NCBI RefSeq assembly: GCF_900103455.1
Contig: NZ_FNHI01000011.1
Coordinates: 124,001-188,000 of the forward strand
Source: Streptomyces wuyuanensis
Lineage (GTDB): Bacteria; Actinomycetota; Actinomycetes; Streptomycetales; Streptomycetaceae
DNA length: 64,000 nt
Direction of reading: 5' to 3'
Notes under the pieces: model-generated
Database searches by the model: none
The model's input: the letters and a program-made list of their open reading frames with translations, nothing else
What the model was told of the DNA's origin: nothing
Made by a program: the position numbers and the translations under genes
Shown here: positions 55,909-63,718 of the stretch, in pieces
Layout: each line of letters begins with the position of its first letter
How positions within the stretch are numbered: position 1 is the first letter of the stretch

Positions 55909-56247
55909 GACCACGATCGTACGAGGACCATGGCCACGGCCTCACTCACGGCGGCCCGGACCGCGAGCGGGGCATGCGCGGCCGCGGGTCACGCACGGCC
56001 ACGCCCGGCCACGCACCCACGCGCGGCACCTCGGGCTCACCCGGCCGCGACGCACCCACCCGTCCGCAACGGGCCCGGGCGGGCGACCCGGGCCCACCGG
56101 TCCACCACGAAACGGCGCGGGCGCCGCAGGGTCGGATGTTCCACCAGGAAACGGCGCGGGCGCCACAGGGTCGGATGTTCCACCAGGAAACGGCGCGGGC
56201 GCCACAGGGTCGGATGTCGGCCACGGACCGGTGGGGCCGTCATGAGC
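55909..56247. other. intergenic region with 39-base minisatellite
   Basis: This 339-base gap between tatD and the zinc-ribbon gene (both minus strand) contains CACGC-rich sequence (55970-56060) and then a 39-base tandem repeat. Both strands stay open across the repeat, but the translations have no domain features, so I do not call a gene. Confidence 0.5.
56101..56216. repeat. 39-base tandem repeat, three copies
   Basis: Copies start at 56101 (38 bases, first base lost), 56139 and 56178. The second and third are nearly identical and the first differs at a few positions. Each copy holds the near-palindrome GGCGCGGGCGCC and the word TTCCACCAGGAAAC. The unit length of 39 is a multiple of three. 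Confidence 0.92.
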
Positions 56248-56763
56248 TCACTTGCTGCGGCGGTGGATGCCGCGGAACATCCCGCCGAGGCCCCGGCGCG
56301 GCTCGCCCTCGGGCAGAGCGGCCTCGGCCGCGGCACCCTCGGTCGCCACGCCCTCCGGCGCGGGGCCGTCGGCCGTGCGGGCCCCGTGGCGGCGCCTGGG
56401 CGCTCTCGGCTCCGGTTCGGACGCCGGTACCGGCCCGGCGGTGGCGAAGTTCGGCGGCGCGAAGTGCTGCCGGCGCAGCGACTCGGCCAGACCGGACACC
56501 TGCCCCGCACGCATGATGCGGACCTTCTGCCCACCGCAGTTGAGGCAGGTCAGCCGGTTCAGCGGGGAGGGAACGAGCTGTCCCTGCACGCGGTACGTGA
56601 AGAAGGGCCGGCCCGTGCCGTCGATGTGGTGCTCGATGTCGTAGGTCTGCTCCCAGCCGTAGCCGCACCGCATACAGGCGAAGGCGTAGGACTCCTGCAC
56701 CGTCTCGGGTGCGCCGACCGGGAGGGGTCCCGCGCCGCTCGGGGTGCCCGCTGTGTCACTCAT
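56248..56763 (-). CDS. zinc-ribbon-like hypothetical protein
   Basis: The 171-residue protein has two CxxC pairs, FACMRCGYGWEQ and LTCLNCGGQKVRIM, about 43 residues apart, which together look like one zinc site or a rubredoxin/zinc-ribbon fold. The rest of the middle is ordered, while the C-terminal 80 residues are Pro/Ala/Glu/Arg-rich. Close relatives are common in Streptomyces with unknown function. The ATG at 56763 follows AGGAGG, a strong site. Partner unknown. Confidence 0.85.
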   Translation of the reverse strand: MSDTAGTPSGAGPLPVGAPETVQESYAFACMRCGYGWEQTYDIEHHIDGTGRPFFTYRVQGQLVPSPLNRLTCLNCGGQKVRIMRAGQVSGLAESLRRQHFAPPNFATAGPVPASEPEPRAPRRRHGARTADGPAPEGVATEGAAAEAALPEGEPRRGLGGMFRGIHRRSK

Positions 56764-56923
56764 GCCAGCTCCTCCTGATCCACTGCCCCCCTGATCGGCG
56801 GGGGTGTGTCCGTTACCAGTGGACTCCTGTCGCCGCGTGATGGCATCAGGCCTTCCGGCTAATTGGCGAGGATTTGGCCGGCGCATTCCGGAAGGCCCGA
56901 TCGCACGGTCCGAGCTTTGCTTT

Positions 56924-57814
56924 TCACGATAGACCTTTACCGTTCGACGGTCCTGTTCCTGCCGCGTTCTTTGCCGCGACGACCGCGTCGAACACCTCCC
57001 GCTTGGGCAGGCCCGCCTCGGCGGCGACCGCCGCGATGGCCTCCTTGCGCCGCTCCCCCGCCTCCTCGCGCACCCGCACCCGCCGCACGAGTTCGTCCGC
57101 GTCCAGTTCGGACGGGCCCGGGGCCGGGGCGCCCTCCACGACGACGGTGATCTCCCCGCGCACCCCCTCCGCGGCCCAGGCGGCCAGCTCGCCGAGGCCG
57201 CCGCGCCTGACCTCCTCGTACGTCTTCGTCAGCTCGCGGCAGACCGCCGCCCGGCGGTCCGCGCCGAACACCTCGGCCATCGCACCGAGCGTGTCGTCGA
57301 GGCGGTGCGGGGCCTCGAAGTAGACGAGGGTGCGGCGCTCGTCCGCGACCTCGCGCAGCCGGCCGAGACGCTCGCCCGCCTTGCGGGGCAGGAAGCCCTC
57401 GAAGCAGAACCGGTCCACCGGCAGCCCCGACAGGGCGAGCGCGGTCAGCACGGCGGACGGGCCGGGCACGGCGGTGACCCTGATGTCCTTCTCGACGGCC
57501 GCGGCGACCAGCCGGTAGCCGGGGTCGGACACGGACGGCATCCCGGCGTCGGTGACGAGCAGCACCCGGGCGCCACCCTCCAGCGCCTCCACGAGCTCCG
57601 GCGTACGGGCGGACTCGTTGCCCTCGAAGTAGGACACGACCCGGCCGCGGGTGTGCACACCCAGCGCCTGGGTGAGGCGGCGCAGCCGCCGCGTGTCCTC
57701 CGCGGCGACCACGTCGGCGTTCTCCAGCTCGGCCGCGAGGCGCGGCGGCGCGTCCGCCACATCGCCGATGGGAGTCCCTGCCAGTACGAGTGTTCCAGTC
57801 ACCGATCCAGTCAC
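56924..57814 (-). CDS. rsmI: 16S rRNA (cytidine(1402)-2'-O)-methyltransferase
   Basis: RsmI methylates the ribose of C1402 in 16S rRNA. The 296-residue SAM-dependent tetrapyrrole-methylase-fold enzyme has TGTLVLAGTPIGDVADAPPRL at the start, VAAEDTRRLRRL, YFEGNESARTPELVEAL, VTDAGMPSVSDPGYRLV, VPGPSAVLTALALSGLP and FCFEGFLPRK, all family blocks. I took the GTG at 57814 with upstream GAGGA; a second GTG at 57802 is possible. It is divergent from pmt, with which it shares a short promoter gap; this order is common in Actinobacteria. Confidence 0.95.
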   Translation of the reverse strand: MTGSVTGTLVLAGTPIGDVADAPPRLAAELENADVVAAEDTRRLRRLTQALGVHTRGRVVSYFEGNESARTPELVEALEGGARVLLVTDAGMPSVSDPGYRLVAAAVEKDIRVTAVPGPSAVLTALALSGLPVDRFCFEGFLPRKAGERLGRLREVADERRTLVYFEAPHRLDDTLGAMAEVFGADRRAAVCRELTKTYEEVRRGGLGELAAWAAEGVRGEITVVVEGAPAPGPSELDADELVRRVRVREEAGERRKEAIAAVAAEAGLPKREVFDAVVAAKNAAGTGPSNGKGLS

Positions 57815-57876
57815 AGGAGCAATCCTCGCAGGGCGGGCCACGCCCCTCGCACAGACGCGTTCCCTACGATGGCGCG

Positions 57877-59640
57877 GTGACCAGTACCGCCCCACGGGCC
57901 GAGCACGGTCAGGACGTCGCGGAACAGCCACCGTCCTGGCAGCAGCGCCTGCGCAGATTCGGCCATGTGCCCAGGCCCGGCATCGGGTTGCGCGAGCGGC
58001 TGGTGCCGCCGTACACCCGGCCCTCCGACCGGTTGTGGTCCCTGCTCGGCGTGCCGCCGGGGGCGGCCCGCCGGGTGGAGCGCTTCTCGGCGTGGGGCGG
58101 CCCGCTGCTGGTGACGCTGGTCGCCGGGCTGCTGCGGTTCTGGCAGCTGGGCAGCCCCAAGGCGGTGATATTCGACGAGACGTACTACGCGAAGGACGCG
58201 TGGGCGCTGGTCAACCAGGGCTACGAGGGCTCCTGGCCGAAGGACGTCGACAAGGCGATCCTGGCGAACCCGGACGCGGTCCCGATCCCGTCGGACCCCG
58301 GCTATGTGGTGCACCCGCCGGTGGGCAAGTGGATCATCGGGATCGGCGAGCAGATGTTCGGGTTCACCCCGTTCGGCTGGCGCTTCATGGTGTTCGTGCT
58401 CGGCACGCTGTCGGTCCTGATGCTGTGCCGGATCGGCAGACGGCTGTTCCGGTCGACGTTCCTCGGGTGCCTCGCGGGCGCGCTGATGGCCGTGGACGGG
58501 CTGCATTTCGTGATGAGCCGCACGGCGCTGCTCGACCAGGTGCTGATGTTCTTCGTGCTGGCGTCCTTCGGCTGTCTGCTCGTCGACCGCGACCGGGCGA
58601 GACGGCGGTTCGCGGACGCGCTCCCGGTGGACGAGGAGGGTGTGCTGCGCCCGGACCCGCGGATCGCCGAGACCCTGCGGCTGGGCCTGCGGCCCTGGCG
58701 GATCGCGGCCGCGGTGATGCTGGGCCTGGCGATCGGCACGAAGTGGAACGGCCTTTACTTCCTGGCCGCGTTCGGGCTGATGACGCTGCTGTGGGACGTG
58801 GGCGCGCGGAAGACGGCAGGCGCGGTCCGCCCCTACGCGTCGGTGCTGAAGCGGGACCTCCTGCCGGCCCTCACCGGCCTGCCGGTGGCGATCGCCACGT
58901 ACATCGCCTCCTGGTCCGGCTGGTTCTTCACGGACAAGGGCTACTTCCGGGACTGGGCGGCGACCGAGGGCAAGGACAGCCCCTGGAGCGTGGTGTTCCC
59001 CGACTGGTGGCGCAGCTTCTGGCACTACGAGACCGAGGTCTACAACTTCCACGTCAATCTGACGTCCGGTCACACGTACGAGTCCAACCCGTGGAGCTGG
59101 ATCGTCCTGGGCCGTCCCGTCTCCTACTTCTACGAGGACCCGGCGGCCGGCACCGCGGGCTGCCCGGTCACGGCCGCCGAAAAGTGCGCCCGCGAGGTCC
59201 TGGCGATCGGCACTCCCGTGCTGTGGTGGATCGCGTGCTTCGCCGTCGTCTACACCCTGTGGCGCTGGGCCTTCCGCCGCGACTGGCGCGCGGGCGCGAT
59301 CGCGTGCGGGATCGCGGCCGGCTGGCTGCCGTGGTTCCTGTACCAGGAACGCACGATCTTCATCTTCTACGCGGTCGTCTTCGTCCCGTTCCTGTGCCTG
59401 GCCGTCGCGATGCTCCTCGGCGCGATCATCGGCCCGGCCCACCGCCCACGGGGACCGGCGGTCCCCCCGGAGCCGGGGCTGGCTCCCGGAGAGCGCCGCA
59501 GGATGCTGGGCGCGGTGACGGCGGGCGTGCTGGTGCTGCTCGTCATCTGGAACTTCATCTACTTCTGGCCGCTGTTCACGGGCGAACCGATCCCGATGGA
59601 CGACTGGCGGGCGCGGATGTGGCTGGACACCTGGGTCTAG
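57877..59640 (+). CDS. pmt: polyprenyl-phosphate-mannose--protein mannosyltransferase
   Basis: Pmt O-mannosylates exported proteins, using polyprenyl-phosphate-mannose made elsewhere. The 587-residue GT-C enzyme has FDETYYAKDAWALVNQGYEGSW, with the Asp-Glu pair of the first exterior loop (about residue 96), then about 11 membrane helices, HPPVGKWIIGIGEQMFG, and the conserved IVLGRPVSYFY. In S. coelicolor the orthologue is required for phage phiC31 infection (established). GTG start at 57877 gives the usual MTSTAP beginning. A hairpin follows at 59657. Confidence 0.95.
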   Translation: MTSTAPRAEHGQDVAEQPPSWQQRLRRFGHVPRPGIGLRERLVPPYTRPSDRLWSLLGVPPGAARRVERFSAWGGPLLVTLVAGLLRFWQLGSPKAVIFDETYYAKDAWALVNQGYEGSWPKDVDKAILANPDAVPIPSDPGYVVHPPVGKWIIGIGEQMFGFTPFGWRFMVFVLGTLSVLMLCRIGRRLFRSTFLGCLAGALMAVDGLHFVMSRTALLDQVLMFFVLASFGCLLVDRDRARRRFADALPVDEEGVLRPDPRIAETLRLGLRPWRIAAAVMLGLAIGTKWNGLYFLAAFGLMTLLWDVGARKTAGAVRPYASVLKRDLLPALTGLPVAIATYIASWSGWFFTDKGYFRDWAATEGKDSPWSVVFPDWWRSFWHYETEVYNFHVNLTSGHTYESNPWSWIVLGRPVSYFYEDPAAGTAGCPVTAAEKCAREVLAIGTPVLWWIACFAVVYTLWRWAFRRDWRAGAIACGIAAGWLPWFLYQERTIFIFYAVVFVPFLCLAVAMLLGAIIGPAHRPRGPAVPPEPGLAPGERRRMLGAVTAGVLVLLVIWNFIYFWPLFTGEPIPMDDWRARMWLDTWV

Positions 59641-59656
59641 CAGGCACGACGGTGGT

Positions 59657-59678
59657 CCCGGCGCGTGGTTGCGCCGGG
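59657..59678 (+). terminator. hairpin after pmt
   Basis: An 8-base perfect stem (59657-59664 and 59671-59678) with loop GTGGTT. A second short stem (59716-59724 and 59727-59735) and three copies of ACGGCCCA lie further along. No T-run follows, so the assignment is moderate. Confidence 0.5.
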
Positions 59679-59820
59679 GCCGCCGCGGTCGTTGACGGGC
59701 GTCCCTGGTCGTCCTGGGCCGTCGCTCGACGGCCCACAGACGGCCCAGGGACGGCCCAGGATCGTGCACGCCAGGCAGACTCGCGGGTCCGTGTCAGACC
59801 CCGCACCTACACTCCCGACC

Positions 59821-60882
59821 ATGGAAAAGGGAGCGATCTCGCGGGACGACATCCTCAAGACACTTGCCGAGTACGACGACTTGGGACAGGAGGCGTTCCT
59901 GGACCGGTACAAGTACGGCAAGGCGAGCACGTACCTGCTCCTCCATGACGGCAAGGAGTACGACTCCAAAGCAGTGGCCGGCGTGGCACACAAACACCAG
60001 CACGGCAGGCCCCTGGCGCATGGAGAGCTCATCGGGGGCGTCGGCCGCGGTCACGCAGTGGAGTGGCTGAAGCGCGAGGGCTTCACCATCGGGGTGTCCC
60101 GGAGCCCTAAGTGGACACGTGACGAGATCATCCTGGCCTGCGACGTAGTGGCGCGTAACGACTGGAAGGGTCTCGACGCTGACGACCCCCGCATTGCCGA
60201 GCTGTCCCACTACCTGCAGCTCCTGGGCGCCTACCCGCCCGAAGAGCGCGCCCCGACGTACCGCAACCACAACGGAGCGGCACGCAAGACCTTTGATATC
60301 GCCACACACCACCCTGACTACGACAAGAAGCCGACCAAGGGCGGGCAACTGGACCGCGAAGTCCTGCGTGACTTCCTGGACCGGCCGGAGGAGATGGCCC
60401 GTGCAGCGAAGCTGCTGCGCGAGGGCCTGGCGCACGGATCCTTGGAGACCGTCCTCGCGGACGACGATGAGGACGACGCCGAAGACGATGCCAGCGCCCC
60501 CGAGGGCAAGGTTCTCTACCGCCGCCACCGGACGAGAGAGCGCAACAAGGGCCTGCGGAAGAAGAAGATCGCTTCTGTCTTGAAGGCGGGCGGTTCCCTC
60601 GCATGCGAGGCGTGCGGCTTCGACTTCGCCGCGGTCTACGGCGAACGCGGCGAGGGCTACATCGAGTGCCATCACGTCGTACCGCTCCACGAGGCCGGCG
60701 AGGGCACGACAAAGCTCTCCGACTTGGCTCTCATCTGCTCCAACTGTCACCGGATGATCCACCGGGCCGCCCCGTGGCCCACGCCGGCTGAACTCAGCGC
60801 GCTGGTCCGAGAGCAGGCACAGAGGAGCCGCCAGGTGCTACCAAGCCCTCGGGTAACCGAGAAGGCGCTGGACCACGGTTGA
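59821..60882 (+). CDS. HNH endonuclease, ScoMcrA-like
   Basis: The 353-residue protein has an N-terminal ScoMcrA-type head domain (DILKTLAEYDDLGQEAFLDRYKYGKASTYLLLHDGKEYDSKAV), a middle helical region, then the HNH site: C-x-x-C (CEACGFDF, about residue 261), IECHHVVPL (about residue 282) and CSNCHRMIH (about residue 305), so a zinc-stabilised HNH fold. ScoMcrA is a type IV restriction enzyme for phosphorothioated or methylated DNA; this protein lacks the large SRA part and could be a restriction or repair nuclease. The ATG at 59821 has no ribosome site; TACACT at 59808-59813 suggests a leaderless mRNA. Confidence 0.85.
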   Translation: MEKGAISRDDILKTLAEYDDLGQEAFLDRYKYGKASTYLLLHDGKEYDSKAVAGVAHKHQHGRPLAHGELIGGVGRGHAVEWLKREGFTIGVSRSPKWTRDEIILACDVVARNDWKGLDADDPRIAELSHYLQLLGAYPPEERAPTYRNHNGAARKTFDIATHHPDYDKKPTKGGQLDREVLRDFLDRPEEMARAAKLLREGLAHGSLETVLADDDEDDAEDDASAPEGKVLYRRHRTRERNKGLRKKKIASVLKAGGSLACEACGFDFAAVYGERGEGYIECHHVVPLHEAGEGTTKLSDLALICSNCHRMIHRAAPWPTPAELSALVREQAQRSRQVLPSPRVTEKALDHG

Positions 60883-61031
60883 CCACGGTGCGCCGACCAC
60901 CGTGTTAGGAGCTCGACCGGACGGCCTCAGCGCACAGTCGGTCCGCTGCCATTGCGGCTGCATCAGACCGCTTGGCGCCGCCGTTGATCGCTGCCGTTGA
61001 TGTCAGCCGGGGATGTGACCACACCGCAGGC
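60883..61031. other. gap after the HNH gene
   Basis: Immediately after the stop codon lies a weak 7-base hairpin (60884-60890 and 60898-60904), the likely end of HNH transcription. No gene is seen in the rest. The island continues to the right with a small possible gene on the minus strand. Confidence 0.4.
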
Positions 61032-61208
61032 TCACTTGCGACGCCCACGCGCCTTCGCTTTGCGCTCGGCTTCCTTGCGCCTCTCGATGGTGTACACGGA
61101 CCAGTCGCCACGGTGAAGGTTGCACCTTGATGCGCCCACCATGGCAAGCCTGCGGCAACGACTCCCACTCTGCGTTAGTGCCCCACACCTCGACTGCACA
61201 CGAGCCAC
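61032..61208 (-). CDS. small Cys/His-rich hypothetical protein
   Basis: A 58-residue frame gives VARVQSRCGALTQSGSRCRRLAMVGASRCNLHRG then a Lys/Arg/Glu-rich tail. The spacing C-x9-C...C-x2-H resembles the small zinc-binding proteins found in phages and mobile elements (usual pattern CGAxTKxGxxCxxP...CxxHGG). The GTG at 61208 follows GGGTGGG with good spacing; starts further upstream exist. I consider the gene likely but short, and its start uncertain. Confidence 0.45.
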   Translation of the reverse strand: MARVQSRCGALTQSGSRCRRLAMVGASRCNLHRGDWSVYTIERRKEAERKAKARGRRK

Positions 61209-61413
61209 GATTCCCACCCCTGAGCCTCGACTGTCCTGTAGACCGAACCAGGGTCGTTGGCGTATGCCGACAGCGGAAGGCGCACGGCCGCGCGAATTGG
61301 TGCACGACGGTCCGAGACGGTTGCTTGGGGGCGCACGCTTGCGCCCGGCTGGGCTGACAGAGTTGGGTACCCAACTCCGCCCTGGACGCACCGTCTTGTG
61401 ACATCATCACGGG
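61209..61413. promoter_or_regulatory. divergent gap before the AlbA-type gene
   Basis: The 205-base gap has a more balanced base composition than core DNA. It must hold the promoter of the AlbA-type gene and of the small minus-strand gene if both are real. I see no definite -35/-10 pair. Confidence 0.35.
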
Positions 61414-62856
61414 ATGTCGATCCAGGTGGTTCACGTCACAGCGAACGATGTCGCCAAGATCCTCGACCTTGACGAGGCGCATTTCTCTGATCTGAAGTCG
61501 GTTGACATTGCACCCGGTAAGCTGACGAAAACCATTGCGGCTTTCGCCAACGCGGACGGTGGCGAGCTGTATATCGGGATTGACGAGATCGACAAAGGGA
61601 AGCGGCTAAGAAGGTGGAGGGGCTTCCCTGGGGTTGAAGAGGCCAACGGGCATATTCAGGCTTTTGAGGGGCTCTTCCCCCTGGGGCAAGATTTCTCCTA
61701 CGAGTTCTTGCAGGCTCCGGAGTCCTCCCCCGGACTGGTGCTGCATGTCACTGTCCAAAAGACGCGAGCAGTGGTTCAGGCGTCTGATGGAAAAGTGTAC
61801 GTGCGCCGGGGCGCGCAAAGCATTCCTTACGTGTTGCCATCTGATCTTGATCGCCTGTCCCGAAACAAGGGGATTACATCTTTCGAAGCTCAAACAGTCT
61901 TGGCGCCCCTTGAAGCCGTCTCGAACTCGGAAACCATAATTGGATTCATGTTGGCGGTGACCCCCAGCGCTGAACCCTTGCCCTGGCTGAAAAAGCAACT
62001 ACTAATCCATGACGGGAAACCTACGGTAGCCGCCCTGCTCCTATTTTCAGATGAGCCTCAAGCGGCGTTGCCCAAGCGATCGGCAATCAAGATTTACCGC
62101 TATAAAACCGCGGAGTCGCAGGGCACCCGGGAGACTCTGGACTTTGATCCGGTGACCGTCGAGGGGTGCCTTTATGATCAGATCCGGGCATCCGTCCAGC
62201 GCACATCGGACATTATCGAGCAGGTAAGAGTGCTCGGCCCTGAAGGCCTGGAGTCGATCACCTATCCGCATGTCACCCTACATGAGATCATCACAAATGC
62301 CGTGCTGCACCGAGACTACGGGATTGCAGACGACGTACATGTCAGAGTTTTCGATAATCGCGTTGAAGTAGAGAGCCCGGGAAGACTCCCTGCCCACATC
62401 ACGGAAAAGAATATCCTTGATGAGCGCTTCGCGCGAAACGGGACAATCGTCCGCCTTATCAATAAATTCCCAGACCCACCCAACAAAGATGTGGGTGAAG
62501 GATTGAACACTGCGTTCAGCGCAATGAAGAAATTGAAGCTACGCGACCCGGTAATTCGACAGGCGGAGAACTCGGTAATCGTCGAGATTCGGCATCAGAA
62601 GCTCGGGACGCCGGAAGAGCTCATCATGGAGTGGCTTGACTCGCATGAGGAGATCACCAACAAGCGGGTTCGCGAGTTGACTGGCATTGGATCCGAAAAT
62701 GAAGTGAAGCGGATCTTCTATCGTCTTGCTGAGGCTAAGCAGATTGAGCGAGTACCGGGAAAGGGTGGAGGCTCTGCGGCGTGGCAAAAATTCACGGGAA
62801 ATGACGGCTCTGAGGAACCTTCCAGCCCACCCGAAGAAGATCCGGGGCTCTTCTAG
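61414..62856 (+). CDS. ATP-binding protein with AlbA_2/Schlafen-type domain
   Basis: The 480-residue protein opens with an AlbA_2 (Schlafen-like) domain: EAHFSDLKSVDIAPGKLTKTIAAFANADGGELYIGIDE, then VYVRRGAQS. A GHKL ATPase-like part follows (TLHEIITNAVLHRDYGIADDVHVRVFDNRVEVESPGRLP, then GEGLNTAFSAMKK), and a C-terminal winged HTH (EWLDSHEEITNKRVRELTGIGSENEVKRIFYRLAEAKQIERV). The set matches putative transcriptional regulators found in mobile or defence islands. GC content is visibly lower than the flanks, with A/T third bases, a mark of horizontal gain. The target is unknown. Confidence 0.88.
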   Translation: MSIQVVHVTANDVAKILDLDEAHFSDLKSVDIAPGKLTKTIAAFANADGGELYIGIDEIDKGKRLRRWRGFPGVEEANGHIQAFEGLFPLGQDFSYEFLQAPESSPGLVLHVTVQKTRAVVQASDGKVYVRRGAQSIPYVLPSDLDRLSRNKGITSFEAQTVLAPLEAVSNSETIIGFMLAVTPSAEPLPWLKKQLLIHDGKPTVAALLLFSDEPQAALPKRSAIKIYRYKTAESQGTRETLDFDPVTVEGCLYDQIRASVQRTSDIIEQVRVLGPEGLESITYPHVTLHEIITNAVLHRDYGIADDVHVRVFDNRVEVESPGRLPAHITEKNILDERFARNGTIVRLINKFPDPPNKDVGEGLNTAFSAMKKLKLRDPVIRQAENSVIVEIRHQKLGTPEELIMEWLDSHEEITNKRVRELTGIGSENEVKRIFYRLAEAKQIERVPGKGGGSAAWQKFTGNDGSEEPSSPPEEDPGLF

Positions 62857-63255
62857 AAGACCCTGAGACTCGTCGCTTCCCAGGCGTTTGATGGAAGGTG
62901 GAGTGGGTTTGGCCGTTTCCCTAGGCGGGCTGTGGTCGAGCATGATCAAGAGGCCGTACGCTTGCTGGCAATTCGGGCAGGCTTCCAACCTGCCTGCAAT
63001 GTCCCCGAGTGGCCCGTGGTCTTGCTCAACGCAGGCCCCTGACCGGGTAGGTGCCAAAAGCCGTGGAGCCGACCGCCGCAGCCACGTCGGGGTTCACCCC
63101 ATCTCCGGGCCGCGCGACCGCGCGACGCCGCGCTGTGCACGGCGGATGCGCCCTGAGGTGGCAGAGAAAGTTGTACCGCAGTGCGCCCGACCTCCGGCAT
63201 AAAAGGTCACCGTGGCACTCTTGTGCGTGACCAGGAGCACGAGAAGGGAGCGCGC
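62857..63255. other. gap between the AlbA-type gene and the GntR gene
   Basis: About 399 bases. Base composition rises back to the genome norm near 63050. Frames on both strands run through but none shows a domain or a ribosome site, so I call none. The promoter of the GntR gene probably lies at 63170-63240. Confidence 0.45.
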
Positions 63256-63717
63256 GTGTCGCAGGAAGCCAGTCCTCGCGGAACCTTCCTGAAGATCGCC
63301 GATGTAGTGAAGGCTGAGATCGACGCCGAGCCTGCGATGGCCGAGCTGCCGTCAGCGGCGGAGCTCATGCGTGAACATGGGGTCTCACGCGGGGTCGCAC
63401 TGCGGGTCTTTGGCGTGCTCGAGAAGGAGGGGCGCGCAGAGCGGGTACCTGGCGGCCGCTGGCGCGTCATTCGTCCGGGGCAGGAACGGGACCGCCGGCC
63501 GCTGGCCGAGCTGGTCGCTGAGGTGATTCGTTCGGAGCGTCTCAACGTGGGAGACAGGTTCCCCAGCACGAGCGCCCTGGCTACGCGCTTCGGCGTCTCA
63601 CGGCCAACAGTGGCCAAAGCGCTCGACAAGCTGGAGGCAGCCGGCCTGCTGTCGGCGAGCCAGCAAGGCAAGCAGCGAACCGTACTGGCCCTGCCGGGCC
63701 GAGAGGAGCGTTCGTAG
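63256..63717 (+). CDS. GntR-type regulator with two winged-helix domains
   Basis: The 153-residue product has two GntR-like HTH units in tandem: VVKAEIDAEPAMAELPSAAELMREHGVSRGVALRVFGVLEKEGRAERVPGGRWRV and LVAEVIRSERLNVGDRFPSTSALATRFGVSRPTVAKALDKLEAAGLLSASQQGKQRTV. No ligand domain is present, unlike most GntR proteins. The GTG at 63256 follows GAGAAGGGAG. The HD-domain gene begins 2 bases after its stop, so they form a pair; such GntR-HD pairs recur in Streptomyces and often flank mobile elements. Confidence 0.85.
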   Translation: MSQEASPRGTFLKIADVVKAEIDAEPAMAELPSAAELMREHGVSRGVALRVFGVLEKEGRAERVPGGRWRVIRPGQERDRRPLAELVAEVIRSERLNVGDRFPSTSALATRFGVSRPTVAKALDKLEAAGLLSASQQGKQRTVLALPGREERS

Positions 63718-63718
63718 C

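Noticed and set aside
56101..56216. Possible CRISPR array
   Set aside because: Units are contiguous tandem copies of 39 bases without unique spacers.
62539..63057. Minus-strand frame of about 170 codons crossing the end of the AlbA-type gene
   Set aside because: It overlaps the clear C-terminal HTH of the plus-strand gene, and only one isolated CxxC is seen. I could not support it.
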